Below are positions 5,624 through 13,978 of a stretch of 29,394 bases of DNA, piece after piece. This DNA is from DATKWF01 sp035529715. GTDB taxonomy: Bacteria; Chloroflexota; Dehalococcoidia; Dehalococcoidales; RBG-16-60-22. The notes under the pieces are model-generated. The model ran no database searches. It was not told the DNA's origin and worked only from the letters and a program-made list of their open reading frames with translations. The position numbers and the translations under genes were made by a program. The DNA lies in assembly GCA_035529715.1 (NCBI GenBank), contig DATKWF010000084.1, positions 1 to 29,394 on the forward strand, in the 5' to 3' direction. Every line of letters begins with the position of its first letter. Position 1 is the stretch's first letter.

Positions 5624-8389
5624 TCACTTTGAGGAAGAGCCGTCCTTCTCAATTCTGACCGCACATACCTTGTATTCAGGTATTTTCGCCACCGGGTCAA
5701 GAGCCGGGTTGGTCAGCTGATTGGTCGGGCTTTCGGCGAAGTGGAAGGTCATGAAGACCACCCCGACTGGTGAGTTATCGGTCACCATGGCTTTGGCCAC
5801 CACCGCCCCCCGCCGGGATATTACCTTTATGATGTCGCCGTCAGCGATGCCTAGCGCCGCGGCATCAGCCGGGTTTATTTCCACCAGCTCTTCGTCTCTC
5901 AAAATACCGAGTCCTTTGACCTTTCGGGTCATGGTGCCGGTATGGAAGTGGAAATTATTACGTCCTGTGGTTAGCAGTAGCGGGTACTCTTTATCGGGTA
6001 ATTCCATAGGTGGTTTATATTCAAGTGGAATAAATCGCCCCTTACCACGGGTGAAGTGTTCGGTATGGAGGACAGGTGTGCCCGGGTGTTCCTTGGTTGG
6101 GCATGGCCACTGAAGGCCGCCTTTCTCCAGGCGGCGGTAGGAGATGCCTCCATAGCTGGGAGTAAGTTGGGCAATCTCACCCATGATTTGGGACGGATTG
6201 TTAAAATTAAAACCCTCACCTTTCCCCATCCTCCGGGCAATCTGGCAGGTAATCAACCAGTCGGGTTTGGCATCACCCACGGGTTCTATCGCCTTTCTCA
6301 CCCGCTGTACCCGGCGTTCGGTGTTGGTGAAGGTGCCGTTCTTCTCGGCGAAGGTTACTGCGGGTAAGACCACATGAGCCAGTTTTGCCGTCTCGGTGAG
6401 GAAGATGTCCTGAACCACCAGGAATTCCAGTTTTCGCAGCGCTTCCTCAGCATGCTTCGCCTGAGGCTCACTCAGCACCGGGTTCTCCCCCATAATATAG
6501 ATAGCCTTGATTTTCCCGTTGTAAGCAGCGTCAAAAATCTCGGTGATGGTCAGTCCCGGTTGAGCTGGCAGGGAGCAATCCCAGGCAGTCTCGAACTTCT
6601 CTTTGATATCCGGATTGGTTACGGCTTGATAACCGGGGTATACATTGGGTAGAGCACCCATGTCACAGGCACCCTGCACATTATTCTGACCCCGCAGTGG
6701 ATTCACCCCGCTCCCCGGCTTACCGACGTTTCCGGTGAGCATTGCCAGGTTGGCGGTAGCAATGACATTATCGGTGCCGTGAGAGTGCTGGGTAATGCCC
6801 ATCGCATAGAAGATAGCCGCCGGGCTGTTGGTGGCATACATCCGGGCAGCTTCGACTATCAGGTCTCTGGGGACCCCCGTAGTCTGCTCAACAAAATCAA
6901 GGTCAAAGCTTTTGAGTGACTCTTTAAAGGCGTCAAAATTTTCACAGCGTTCGGTGATAAAAGCGGAGTCAAATAGCTCCTCGTCAACAATAACCCGGCA
7001 CATTCCCATGAGCAGGGCAACATCGGTTCCGGGACGGTGCTGCAGCCAGAGGTCGGCATTGCGGACAAGCTCAATATTACGCGGATTAGCCACAATGAGT
7101 CTGGTTCCTTTACGGACTGCCTTTCTTATTTCCCAGCCGATAACGGGGTGGGTCTCGGTGGTGTTGGTGCCGATAGCCAGAATACATCCGGCTTCACCAA
7201 TATCGCTGATGGAGTTGGTCATTGCCCCGCTGCCAAAACTCTGCGCCAGACCGGCTACGCTTGGGGCATGGCACAGCCGGGCGCAATGGTCGACATTCTG
7301 GGTGCCCAGTGCTGCCCGGGCGAATTTCTGCAGGGTGTAGTTCTCCTCGTTGGTGCACTTGGCTGAGGAGATAACGCCTATTTCATCTGGCTGGTAGCGG
7401 CTGAGCTTGGCGGCAACTTCGTCTAATGCCTCATCCCAGGTTACCTGATTAAACCTTCCGTTTTGCCTCATCAGTGGACTGGTCAGACGCTCCGGATGAC
7501 TGACGAACTCAGTTATGCCAAAGCGACCTTTGACGCAGAGACGACCCCGGTTGACTTCGTTGTCTCTATCCCCACTGATTCTTATTAATTGCTCGTCTTT
7601 AATGCCCAGATTCATCTGGCAGCCAACGCCGCAATAGGTGCAGGTGGTCTTCACTTCATGCGTTGGTTGGTGGGTCTCTTTGGGTATCAGGGCACCTACC
7701 GGACAGTGAGCCACGCATTCCCCACAGGACGGACAAAGTGATTCCAGGAGTGGCTTATCGGCAAAGGTAACAACCTTCATTGCGTATCCCCGGTAGGCCA
7801 GGTCAAGGACGCCACAGCCGGTTACCTCATTGCAGGTACGCACACACCGGGCGCAGAGAATACACCGGTTGCGGTCAAAGTCAAAGAAGGGGTGACTGGT
7901 ATCAACCTCAAATCTCCTCTCGGTACGGTTCAGGCGCAGCTCTTTAATGCCCAGATAGTCAACGACCTTCTGTAATTCGCAGTGCTCGTTTGCCGGGCAG
8001 AGTACGCAGCGGTCGGTTACGGCGACGTTGCGCAAACATATTTCATAAGGAGTGCAGCCATTCTTCTCCGTTCTGCGGTCGCATATCAAACATTCGCTGG
8101 GGTGGTCGGCCATGAGGAGTTCGAGGGCGGTGCGGCGGATGTTGTTGACTGCTTCTGTCTCAGTGTGGACTATCATCCCGTCGCTAGCCGGATAGGTGCA
8201 GGCAGGTTGAAAGCCGCGCACCTTTTCGATTTCAACAACGCAAAGGCGGCAACCACCATGTGGCTCCAGGTCAAGGTGATAACACAGGGTAGGGATATAT
8301 ATATCAGCCGACTGGGCTGCCTCAAGCACTGTCATCCCTTTCTTTGCTTTAACCTCTTGGTCATTGACGGTTAGCTTGATTTCGTCCAC
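5624..8389 (-). CDS. fdhA: Formate dehydrogenase catalytic subunit with NuoG-like N-terminus (Cys form)
   Basis: A 921-residue molybdenum/tungsten formate dehydrogenase. In order: a [2Fe-2S] domain (C36, C47, C50, C64), a NuoG-type His-Cys region (H96, C100, C103), two [4Fe-4S] ferredoxin motifs (C176/179/182/186 and C219/222/225/229), the CTYCGVGC...C cluster of the bis-MGD domain (C250, C253, C257, C285), the catalytic ARLCHAPSVAGL motif and a C-terminal molydopterin dinucleotide-binding domain (TTGRNNFHFHTGTMTR). The active-site position that is often selenocysteine is C373, followed by H374, so no Sec machinery is required. The His-Cys region carries an unusual extra cysteine stretch (C112, C118, C128, C131, C137). 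The start is GTG with AAGGAGG 4 bp upstream. It lies 12 bp after the nuoF::gltD fusion and should form one cytoplasmic complex with it. Confidence 0.95.
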   Translation of the reverse strand: MDEIKLTVNDQEVKAKKGMTVLEAAQSADIYIPTLCYHLDLEPHGGCRLCVVEIEKVRGFQPACTYPASDGMIVHTETEAVNNIRRTALELLMADHPSECLICDRRTEKNGCTPYEICLRNVAVTDRCVLCPANEHCELQKVVDYLGIKELRLNRTERRFEVDTSHPFFDFDRNRCILCARCVRTCNEVTGCGVLDLAYRGYAMKVVTFADKPLLESLCPSCGECVAHCPVGALIPKETHQPTHEVKTTCTYCGVGCQMNLGIKDEQLIRISGDRDNEVNRGRLCVKGRFGITEFVSHPERLTSPLMRQNGRFNQVTWDEALDEVAAKLSRYQPDEIGVISSAKCTNEENYTLQKFARAALGTQNVDHCARLCHAPSVAGLAQSFGSGAMTNSISDIGEAGCILAIGTNTTETHPVIGWEIRKAVRKGTRLIVANPRNIELVRNADLWLQHRPGTDVALLMGMCRVIVDEELFDSAFITERCENFDAFKESLKSFDLDFVEQTTGVPRDLIVEAARMYATNSPAAIFYAMGITQHSHGTDNVIATANLAMLTGNVGKPGSGVNPLRGQNNVQGACDMGALPNVYPGYQAVTNPDIKEKFETAWDCSLPAQPGLTITEIFDAAYNGKIKAIYIMGENPVLSEPQAKHAEEALRKLEFLVVQDIFLTETAKLAHVVLPAVTFAEKNGTFTNTERRVQRVRKAIEPVGDAKPDWLITCQIARRMGKGEGFNFNNPSQIMGEIAQLTPSYGGISYRRLEKGGLQWPCPTKEHPGTPVLHTEHFTRGKGRFIPLEYKPPMELPDKEYPLLLTTGRNNFHFHTGTMTRKVKGLGILRDEELVEINPADAAALGIADGDIIKVISRRGAVVAKAMVTDNSPVGVVFMTFHFAESPTNQLTNPALDPVAKIPEYKVCAVRIEKDGSSSK

Positions 8390-8401
8390 AGTGCCTCCTT
8401 A

Positions 8402-11400
8402 TTACTCTCGCTCCTCAAGGTCACACCTCAGGCATCTTTCCGCTTCTTCAATCGCCATCTTCTCTGTATAGCCGAGTTCCACCTGGCTGAAGTTACCGAG
8501 TCGCTTCTCAGCCGGCAGAGTGGGCATCTCTGGTCGCCACTTCTCTTCGGCTTCCTCAAGCGGGGGCACCACTTCCTCAGGTGGTGCCAGCGTTTCATCA
8601 ATATTCCCGTCGCCGCCCAGATATTTGTCAATAGAGATTGCTGCCTGTCTGCCGGCAGCGATTGCCCCGATGACTGAAGCCGGTCCGGTCACTGCATCAC
8701 CACCGGCAAAAACTCCCTCCCGCTCGGTGGCGAGGGTATCGGGGTCAACCTGGATGATATTGCCGCGACTGGTAGCTAGGTTGAACTGGGGAGAAACCTC
8801 CGGACGTTGGCCGATAGCGGCGATGATGGTGTCAAAACTCAGGATAAACTCGCTGCCCTCAATTGGTTCGGGTCGGCGCCGGCCACTGGCATCTATGGCG
8901 CCCAGTTCCATGCGAATAGACTCTAACTCTACCTTGCCATCTTTGCTAAATATCCTTGATGGGGCTGCCAGGTAGTAAAGCTGGACTCCCTCCTCGAGAG
9001 CTTCTCTAACTTCATCCGGGTTTGCTGGCATCTCAGCCTGGGTGCGCCGATAGACAATGGTCACTTCTTTGGCGCCAAGGCGAAGCGCCGTCCGGGCTGA
9101 ATCTATGGCGGCATTACCGCCACCAATGACGGCGACTCTATCCCCTACCTCTACCTTCTTGCCCAGACTCACTTCTCTCAAAAAGTTGACACACTCCATA
9201 ACCCGGGGGCTGTCCTCACCCTCAACTCCTATCTTGATACCCTGGTGTGCCCCGATGGCTAAGAAGACAGCATTATAGCCCTCGGCAAACAGTTTATCTA
9301 TTGAATCGACTCTGGTGTTTGTCCTTATCTCAACACCGATATCTTCTATCTCTTTAATCTCTGCCCTGAGGGTGTCCTTGGGCAGGCGGTAGTCAGGGAT
9401 ACCAACCCGCATCATACCGCCTGGCTCCGGTAGAGCTTCAAACACGGTAACTGAATGCCCGCGTTCTGCCAGGTAGTAGGCGGCAGTCAGTCCGGCCGGT
9501 CCTGAGCCAATGATGGCTACCTTCTTCCCGGAGGCCGGGGCAATCTTAATGTTCTGGTTCCACATTTTATTGTCATGCTCGCTGGCAAACCGCTTCAGCA
9601 TGCGGATGGCAATCGCCTCATCAAGCTGACCGCGGCGGCACTTGGCCTCACACGGGTGAAAACAGACCAGACCGCAGACCGAGGGGAATGGTATTTTCTC
9701 ACGGATTATGGCTAATGATTCGGCGGGCTTGCCCTTGGCAATGAAGCGGAGATAGCGCGGTATATCTATTCCCGCCGGGCAAATATGGCTGCACGGGGAA
9801 CTGACTATCCCAGGGCAAACTGCCGCCCGGCAGTGGTGCTTCTTGATATGTTCCTCATACTCATCACGGAAGTAGCGGATAGTGGTCAGGACCGGGTTAG
9901 GTGCCGTCCCCCCTAAAGCACAGAGTGAGCCGGCTTTAATTGATTCACAGAGTTCAAGAAGCAGGTCAATGTCTTCCAGCTTTCCTTTGCCGTTGCAGAT
10001 GTTCTCCAGTATATCCAGCAGCTGCTTGGTTCCCAGGCGGCACGGGACACACTTGCCGCACGACTCATCTTGGGTAAAGGAAAGAAAATAACGGGCAACG
10101 TCAACCATGCAGGTATCTTCGTCCATTACCACCATACCGCCGGAGCCCATGATAGAACCAGCCTCAGCCAGCGACTCATAGTCAACCAGGCGGGTGATAT
10201 GGCTCATCGGCAGGCAGCCTCCTGACGGGCCTCCGGTCTGGACTGCCTTTAAATGCTTGCCGCCGGGGATTCCGCCGCCAATCTCATAAATGATTTCCTG
10301 AACCGGGGTGCCCATTGGCACCTCAACCAGGCCGCTATTGGCGATCTTGCCGGTTAGAGCAAAGACGGCAGTTCCCTTGCTCTTCTCAGTGCCAATCTGG
10401 CTATACCAGTCGGCACCCTTTTCAATAATAACTGGTATGGTGGCGAGGGACTTCACATTATTGATGTTGCTCGGTTTACCCCATAAGCCAGATTGAGCCG
10501 GGAAGGGCGGGCGGGGACGAGGCATACCTCGCTTGCCCTCAATAGATGCCATCAGCGCTGTCTCCTCCCCGCAAACAAAAGCACCGGCGCCTTCTTTGAC
10601 GTGGAGCTTGAAACTGAAATTGGTGCCTAATATATTCTCGCCTAAAAATCCCTTTTCCTCGGCTTGTTTGATGGCGAGCCGCACCCGCTTAACCGCTAAT
10701 GGGTATTCAGCTCTAATGTAGATATAGCCTTCCGAGGCGCCTATGGCATAGGCGGCAATAGTCATCCCCTCAATCACAGTATTGGGGTCGCCCTCCATCG
10801 TGCTGCGATCCATAAAGGCGCCGGGGTCACCCTCGTCAGCGTTGCAAATCATGTATTTTTCATTGCCTGGAGCATCGTGGCAGAATCCCCACTTCACCCC
10901 GGTTGGGAAACCAGCGCCACCTCGGCCGCGTAAACCAGAACGCTTGACCTCGTCAATAACCTGCTCCGGGGTCATCTCAAATAGCACCTTACGCAGTGAC
11001 TGGTAACCACCAACGGCGACGTAGTCTTCAACCCTCTCCGGGTTGATGTGGCCGCAATTGCGGAGGATGATACGCTGTTGCTTACTATAGAAGGTTATGT
11101 CCTTATAGCAGGGCACCGCCTCTTGGCTAACAGGGTCTTTATAAAATAGACGTTCTACCGGTTGCCCATTCTGGAGATGAGACTGGACAATCTCAGGAAC
11201 GTCGTCAACAGTAACGTGGGTGTAGAAAATGCCTTCAGGCTCAACAACAGCAATAGGACCCTGCTGGCAGAAGCCGTGACAGCCAGTGAAATCTACCTTC
11301 ACCCTGTCCAGTCCAGCCTCAGCTACCGCTTTCTCCAGGGCTTCCCGAATTTCAAATGCTTTGCCGGAAACGCACCCCGTCCCGTGGCAGACAAGGATAG

Positions 11401-11437
11401 TGCGTTGATTATCACTACTCGGCTTTGCTGATATCAC
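8402..11437 (-). CDS. NuoF::GltD/NfnB fusion flavoprotein, diaphorase subunit of formate dehydrogenase
   Basis: A 1011-residue fusion. Residues 1-100 are a thioredoxin-like [2Fe-2S] domain (C17, C22, C53, C57). Residues 120-535 are a NuoF/HydB domain with GRGGAGFPTG, NADEGDPGAFMDR and the [4Fe-4S] site C460/C463/C466/C506. Then come cysteines of the GltD/NfnB type (C536-C553 and C588-C600) and an FAD domain (GSGPAG at 644-649). An NAD(P)-binding fold with GGGNAAIDSART and a YRR follows; the YRR is typical of NADPH users. The end is a CLRC tail (C1002, C1005). Two flavin-nucleotide sites in one chain suggest that it couples NADH, NADPH and/or ferredoxin to formate, like bifurcating HylB/HydB or the Sporomusa-type Nfn. 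The GTG at 11437 is preferred (GGAGG upstream); a TTG at 11452 is possible. It overlaps the nuoE stop by 23 bp. Confidence 0.93.
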   Translation of the reverse strand: MISAKPSSDNQRTILVCHGTGCVSGKAFEIREALEKAVAEAGLDRVKVDFTGCHGFCQQGPIAVVEPEGIFYTHVTVDDVPEIVQSHLQNGQPVERLFYKDPVSQEAVPCYKDITFYSKQQRIILRNCGHINPERVEDYVAVGGYQSLRKVLFEMTPEQVIDEVKRSGLRGRGGAGFPTGVKWGFCHDAPGNEKYMICNADEGDPGAFMDRSTMEGDPNTVIEGMTIAAYAIGASEGYIYIRAEYPLAVKRVRLAIKQAEEKGFLGENILGTNFSFKLHVKEGAGAFVCGEETALMASIEGKRGMPRPRPPFPAQSGLWGKPSNINNVKSLATIPVIIEKGADWYSQIGTEKSKGTAVFALTGKIANSGLVEVPMGTPVQEIIYEIGGGIPGGKHLKAVQTGGPSGGCLPMSHITRLVDYESLAEAGSIMGSGGMVVMDEDTCMVDVARYFLSFTQDESCGKCVPCRLGTKQLLDILENICNGKGKLEDIDLLLELCESIKAGSLCALGGTAPNPVLTTIRYFRDEYEEHIKKHHCRAAVCPGIVSSPCSHICPAGIDIPRYLRFIAKGKPAESLAIIREKIPFPSVCGLVCFHPCEAKCRRGQLDEAIAIRMLKRFASEHDNKMWNQNIKIAPASGKKVAIIGSGPAGLTAAYYLAERGHSVTVFEALPEPGGMMRVGIPDYRLPKDTLRAEIKEIEDIGVEIRTNTRVDSIDKLFAEGYNAVFLAIGAHQGIKIGVEGEDSPRVMECVNFLREVSLGKKVEVGDRVAVIGGGNAAIDSARTALRLGAKEVTIVYRRTQAEMPANPDEVREALEEGVQLYYLAAPSRIFSKDGKVELESIRMELGAIDASGRRRPEPIEGSEFILSFDTIIAAIGQRPEVSPQFNLATSRGNIIQVDPDTLATEREGVFAGGDAVTGPASVIGAIAAGRQAAISIDKYLGGDGNIDETLAPPEEVVPPLEEAEEKWRPEMPTLPAEKRLGNFSQVELGYTEKMAIEEAERCLRCDLEERE

Positions 11438-11897
11438 TGAGGACCTCCGCAACTTTCTTGGTTGTCATCTGACCATGAGTCTCTTTATCTGTCGTCATCG
11501 TTGGTGCCAGGGCGCAGGCGCCGATACAAGCCACGGTCTCTAAGGTATACTCCAGATCTTCGGTAGTCTGCCCTGGTTTGAGGCCTAAGCGTTTTTCCAC
11601 CTCACGTAAAATCCGAGCCCCGCCGCGCACATGGCAGGCAGTCCCGCGACATACCCTGACTATCCTTTTGCCCGAAGGAACCAGCTTGAACTGGGCATAG
11701 AAGGTGCTTACGCCAAAAATGGAGCTTTCCGGTATCCGTAAAAACTTGGCGATTTCCTGCATTACCTCTGTCGGCAGGTAGCGAAACTCCTCCTGAGCTT
11801 CCTGCAAGATAGGAATAAGCTCATCTCTTTTGCCATTATAGTGGGATAAAATCTTGTCCAATTTCTCTTTAATCTCGGTTTGTATCAGGGTTATCAC
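11415..11897 (-). CDS. NuoE-like [2Fe-2S] subunit of the formate dehydrogenase complex
   Basis: A protein of about 160 residues in the NuoE/HydC family, with the helical N-terminal region and the four-cysteine [2Fe-2S] pattern (VCRGTACHVRG, then CIGACALAP). It should sit on the NuoF domain of the next gene, which it overlaps, giving a three-subunit NuoE, NuoF::GltD, FdhA complex. The start is uncertain. The GTG given here lies inside a perfect AGGAGGTGA Shine-Dalgarno sequence, so translation more likely begins a few codons later. The only nearby candidate is a CTG at 11888; the next good codon (TTG) is further in. The reading frame itself is not in doubt. Confidence 0.88.
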   Translation of the reverse strand: MITLIQTEIKEKLDKILSHYNGKRDELIPILQEAQEEFRYLPTEVMQEIAKFLRIPESSIFGVSTFYAQFKLVPSGKRIVRVCRGTACHVRGGARILREVEKRLGLKPGQTTEDLEYTLETVACIGACALAPTMTTDKETHGQMTTKKVAEVLSDISKAE

Positions 11898-11925
11898 CTC
11901 CTGCCTTTAGTAGCTTAATTAATTT

Positions 11926-12558
11926 TCAGGCTATGGTTTCACAAAGCACATTTATATCCTCGGTGGATAGATAATCAGAAATGTTGCTGTCAAACATTAT
12001 GTTGCCTTCAGGGGTAAGTTCATCATCACCTTTCCATAGGACTAGGGTTATCGGAACCCGACTGAAGGCATCAATTGTTACCGCTACATCGCCATAATTG
12101 GCTTCATATCCACCTAATATTATAGCACAGTTCAATAATTTTCGGGGTTCATTACCAAAGTGGGTGACCAGAGGTTTTATCGCCCTCTTGTAAAAGGTGG
12201 GGAAATAATTTACTCCTTCTGGCAGTTCCTTGTAGGTAATTATCTTATTGGAGAGGGGTGTGCCTTTTGCCGTGGTCAGGTAGTGGAGAATGAGAATCTT
12301 GTCCCTTATCGGAATCTCCTCTTCTCCGCTTGATAAGGAGACCTCAACATCGGGAAGGGTGATTATGTATGACTGATTTAGATATGTGGTGATAATTGCT
12401 TTTTGGGAACCGGTTAGCTGGTATTGACTACCGTTTTTGCGGCATTGTTGCTCTATATTATCAATTTCAGCCAGTTGTTTGCGGGCAAGCCGATAAGCCA
12501 GCTCGTAACCATACTCATCATTCTTGCTAATAGGCACTGTCAAATATTTACTTCCCAT
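11926..12558 (-). CDS. DUF3786 domain protein
   Basis: A 210-residue soluble protein with no signal peptide or membrane segment. It matches what I recognise as the DUF3786 family: a central ILHYLTTAKGTPL block and a C-terminal half with GDVAVTIDAFSRVP, LVLWKGDDE, a MFDSNISDYL segment and STEDI. Members are often found near corrinoid and Wood-Ljungdahl genes of anaerobes, but I know of no proven function. It lacks a clear Shine-Dalgarno and looks more AT-rich than the enzymes around it. It sits 28 bp before the formate dehydrogenase nuoE gene, on the same strand, so it is probably co-transcribed. A role in cofactor insertion or redox sensing would be guesswork. Confidence 0.7.
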   Translation of the reverse strand: MGSKYLTVPISKNDEYGYELAYRLARKQLAEIDNIEQQCRKNGSQYQLTGSQKAIITTYLNQSYIITLPDVEVSLSSGEEEIPIRDKILILHYLTTAKGTPLSNKIITYKELPEGVNYFPTFYKRAIKPLVTHFGNEPRKLLNCAIILGGYEANYGDVAVTIDAFSRVPITLVLWKGDDELTPEGNIMFDSNISDYLSTEDINVLCETIA

Positions 12559-12624
12559 CTGGTATTAGCCCGACTTCGTTTCCACGCCACAAGCTAATTT
12601 CCCTTTAAGTCCGGGTTTGCTCGG

Positions 12625-13062
12625 TTATGGTGAGGGATGAATGAGAAAATCTTTGGACTCTTCTATGACAGTTAATATCAAGTCATCATCCAAATATATT
12701 CTGGTAATATTGTCATCGGTGGATATACGAGACCCATCTGGAACATGATAAACATGCGTTGCCGGCTTAAAGCCTCCAGGCGCTCCTATACCTGTTGATT
12801 CAGAATCCTTTGCAATGAATAGACGGTTGTTATCGGGTCCGTATACCTCTGTTATTCCGTTAGCCCAATGGTGAATAACCGAACCTTGAGGAATATGGGT
12901 GGTATTAGCTTCCTTGTTGAGGCTTAGAGGAGCGGTAATTACTGCAAATCCATCATCTTTTATATTGTATGTGTATGGATTGCCGCAGCTTACTGTTATT
13001 AGGCTGCTTACCAATAAGGTGATTGCTAAAATTATGTGCGTTTTCTCCGATAAGAACCTCAT
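12625..13062 (-). CDS. Putative secreted lipoprotein of unknown function
   Basis: From the ATG at 13062 this is 145 residues. A short basic start (MRFLSEKTH) and a hydrophobic stretch end in a lipobox, LITVSC, so the mature protein would be anchored by a diacylglyceryl cysteine near residue 26 and exported. The rest has two similar segments, IPQGSVIHHWANGITEVYG and VPDGSRISTDDNITRIYL, suggesting a small duplicated beta domain. I do not recognise a named family. An ATG at 13077 and a TTG at 13101 extend the frame upstream, but the longer forms overlap acsE. It is out of character inside a cytosolic enzyme operon and appears AT-richer than its neighbours. Confidence 0.65.
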   Translation of the reverse strand: MRFLSEKTHIILAITLLVSSLITVSCGNPYTYNIKDDGFAVITAPLSLNKEANTTHIPQGSVIHHWANGITEVYGPDNNRLFIAKDSESTGIGAPGGFKPATHVYHVPDGSRISTDDNITRIYLDDDLILTVIEESKDFLIHPSP

Positions 13063-13090
13063 TACTCTTATGCCCATTATCTGCCCAGAA

Positions 13091-13969
13091 TCAAATTCCA
13101 AGCCAGGAGTGAGAATAGAGCGACTTACCAGTCAAAACCCTCACCGTTTTTACGTACTTAATCTCTTCTTCGGTCAGAGAGGAGGCTTCAGGTTGCTCCC
13201 CATCCATAACCCGGTGCACCAGTTTAACGATTTCCGGTCTCTCCCCTCTGGCTATTTTAATCAGCTCAGTGTCAAAGGCGTCAACTATGGCTGAGTAGAG
13301 TCCATACCTCATCAGCATCATCATATAAGCCCGGTTGAGCCATGGTCTGATGTGGGTGGGGGTGCCATTAGACACATTAGACAGGCCCACCGTGGACTTA
13401 CATCCCGGGGCAATCTCACCCAGCATTGCCATGAACTCCGCGCAGGATTTCACCTGATTTATTTCCACGGAAACCGGGCTGACTATGGGGTCAATCCAGA
13501 TATTCTCATTGGGGATGCCCATTTGGTTTGCCTGGTAGACAATGTCGACGGTGAGAACGGCCCTTTCATTAGCGTCACGTGGCATTCCCTCAGCACCCCA
13601 CAGCAGGCCAATCATGTCGGCATCGTATTTCTTGGCTAACTGCAATCCAGGCTCCAGTCTATCCGGCTGGAGGGAAACCGAGTTGATTAACACCTTGTTT
13701 TTAGCGGTTTTCAATCCCGCTTCCATGGCTACCAGGTTTGTCGTGTCCAGAGATAATGGCTTATCCGTAACTTCTTGTACTGTGTTAACCACCCAGGTCA
13801 TTAGCTCGTCCCCGGCCTTTCGGGCAGGCCCGATGTTGAGGTCGAGGTAGTCCACACCGGCATCAGCCTCAGCCCTGGCCAGTTCCTGTATGGGCCCGGG
13901 GTTCTTTTCCTTGATTGCCGGGCCGACTATCCTTGACATAATGTTTATATTTTCCCCGATGAGAACCAT
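13091..13969 (-). CDS. acsE: Methyl-THF:corrinoid iron-sulfur protein methyltransferase
   Basis: AcsE moves the methyl group from methyl-THF to the cobalt of the AcsCD corrinoid protein. The protein (292 aa from the ATG at 13972, 291 from the preferred ATG at 13969, which is 6 bp after AGGAG) shows the pterin-binding TIM-barrel signature: IGENIN, YLDLNIGPA, SLDTTN, DPIVSPVSV and GLSNVSNG. It is about 30 residues longer than the 262-aa Moorella enzyme. The extra length is an insertion near the C-terminus (around RGERPEIVKLVHRVMDGEQPE minus its ends) before the last helix. It follows acsC with about 10 bp between, in the same operon. Confidence 0.96.
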   Translation of the reverse strand: MVLIGENINIMSRIVGPAIKEKNPGPIQELARAEADAGVDYLDLNIGPARKAGDELMTWVVNTVQEVTDKPLSLDTTNLVAMEAGLKTAKNKVLINSVSLQPDRLEPGLQLAKKYDADMIGLLWGAEGMPRDANERAVLTVDIVYQANQMGIPNENIWIDPIVSPVSVEINQVKSCAEFMAMLGEIAPGCKSTVGLSNVSNGTPTHIRPWLNRAYMMMLMRYGLYSAIVDAFDTELIKIARGERPEIVKLVHRVMDGEQPEASSLTEEEIKYVKTVRVLTGKSLYSHSWLGI

Positions 13970-13978
13970 CATTCTCTC

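Noticed and set aside
5624..8389. Selenocysteine-type FDH with SECIS element
   Set aside because: The reading frame is continuous with Cys in the catalytic motif and no TGA at that codon.
8402..11437. Two separate genes (nuoF and gltD) joined by an assembly or frameshift error
   Set aside because: The frame is continuous across the junction, with no stop or start signal and no Shine-Dalgarno near the boundary, so a true fusion is more likely.
12899..13294. 131-residue plus-strand frame across the lipoprotein and acsE
   Set aside because: It overlaps two better-supported genes antisense and shows no motif.
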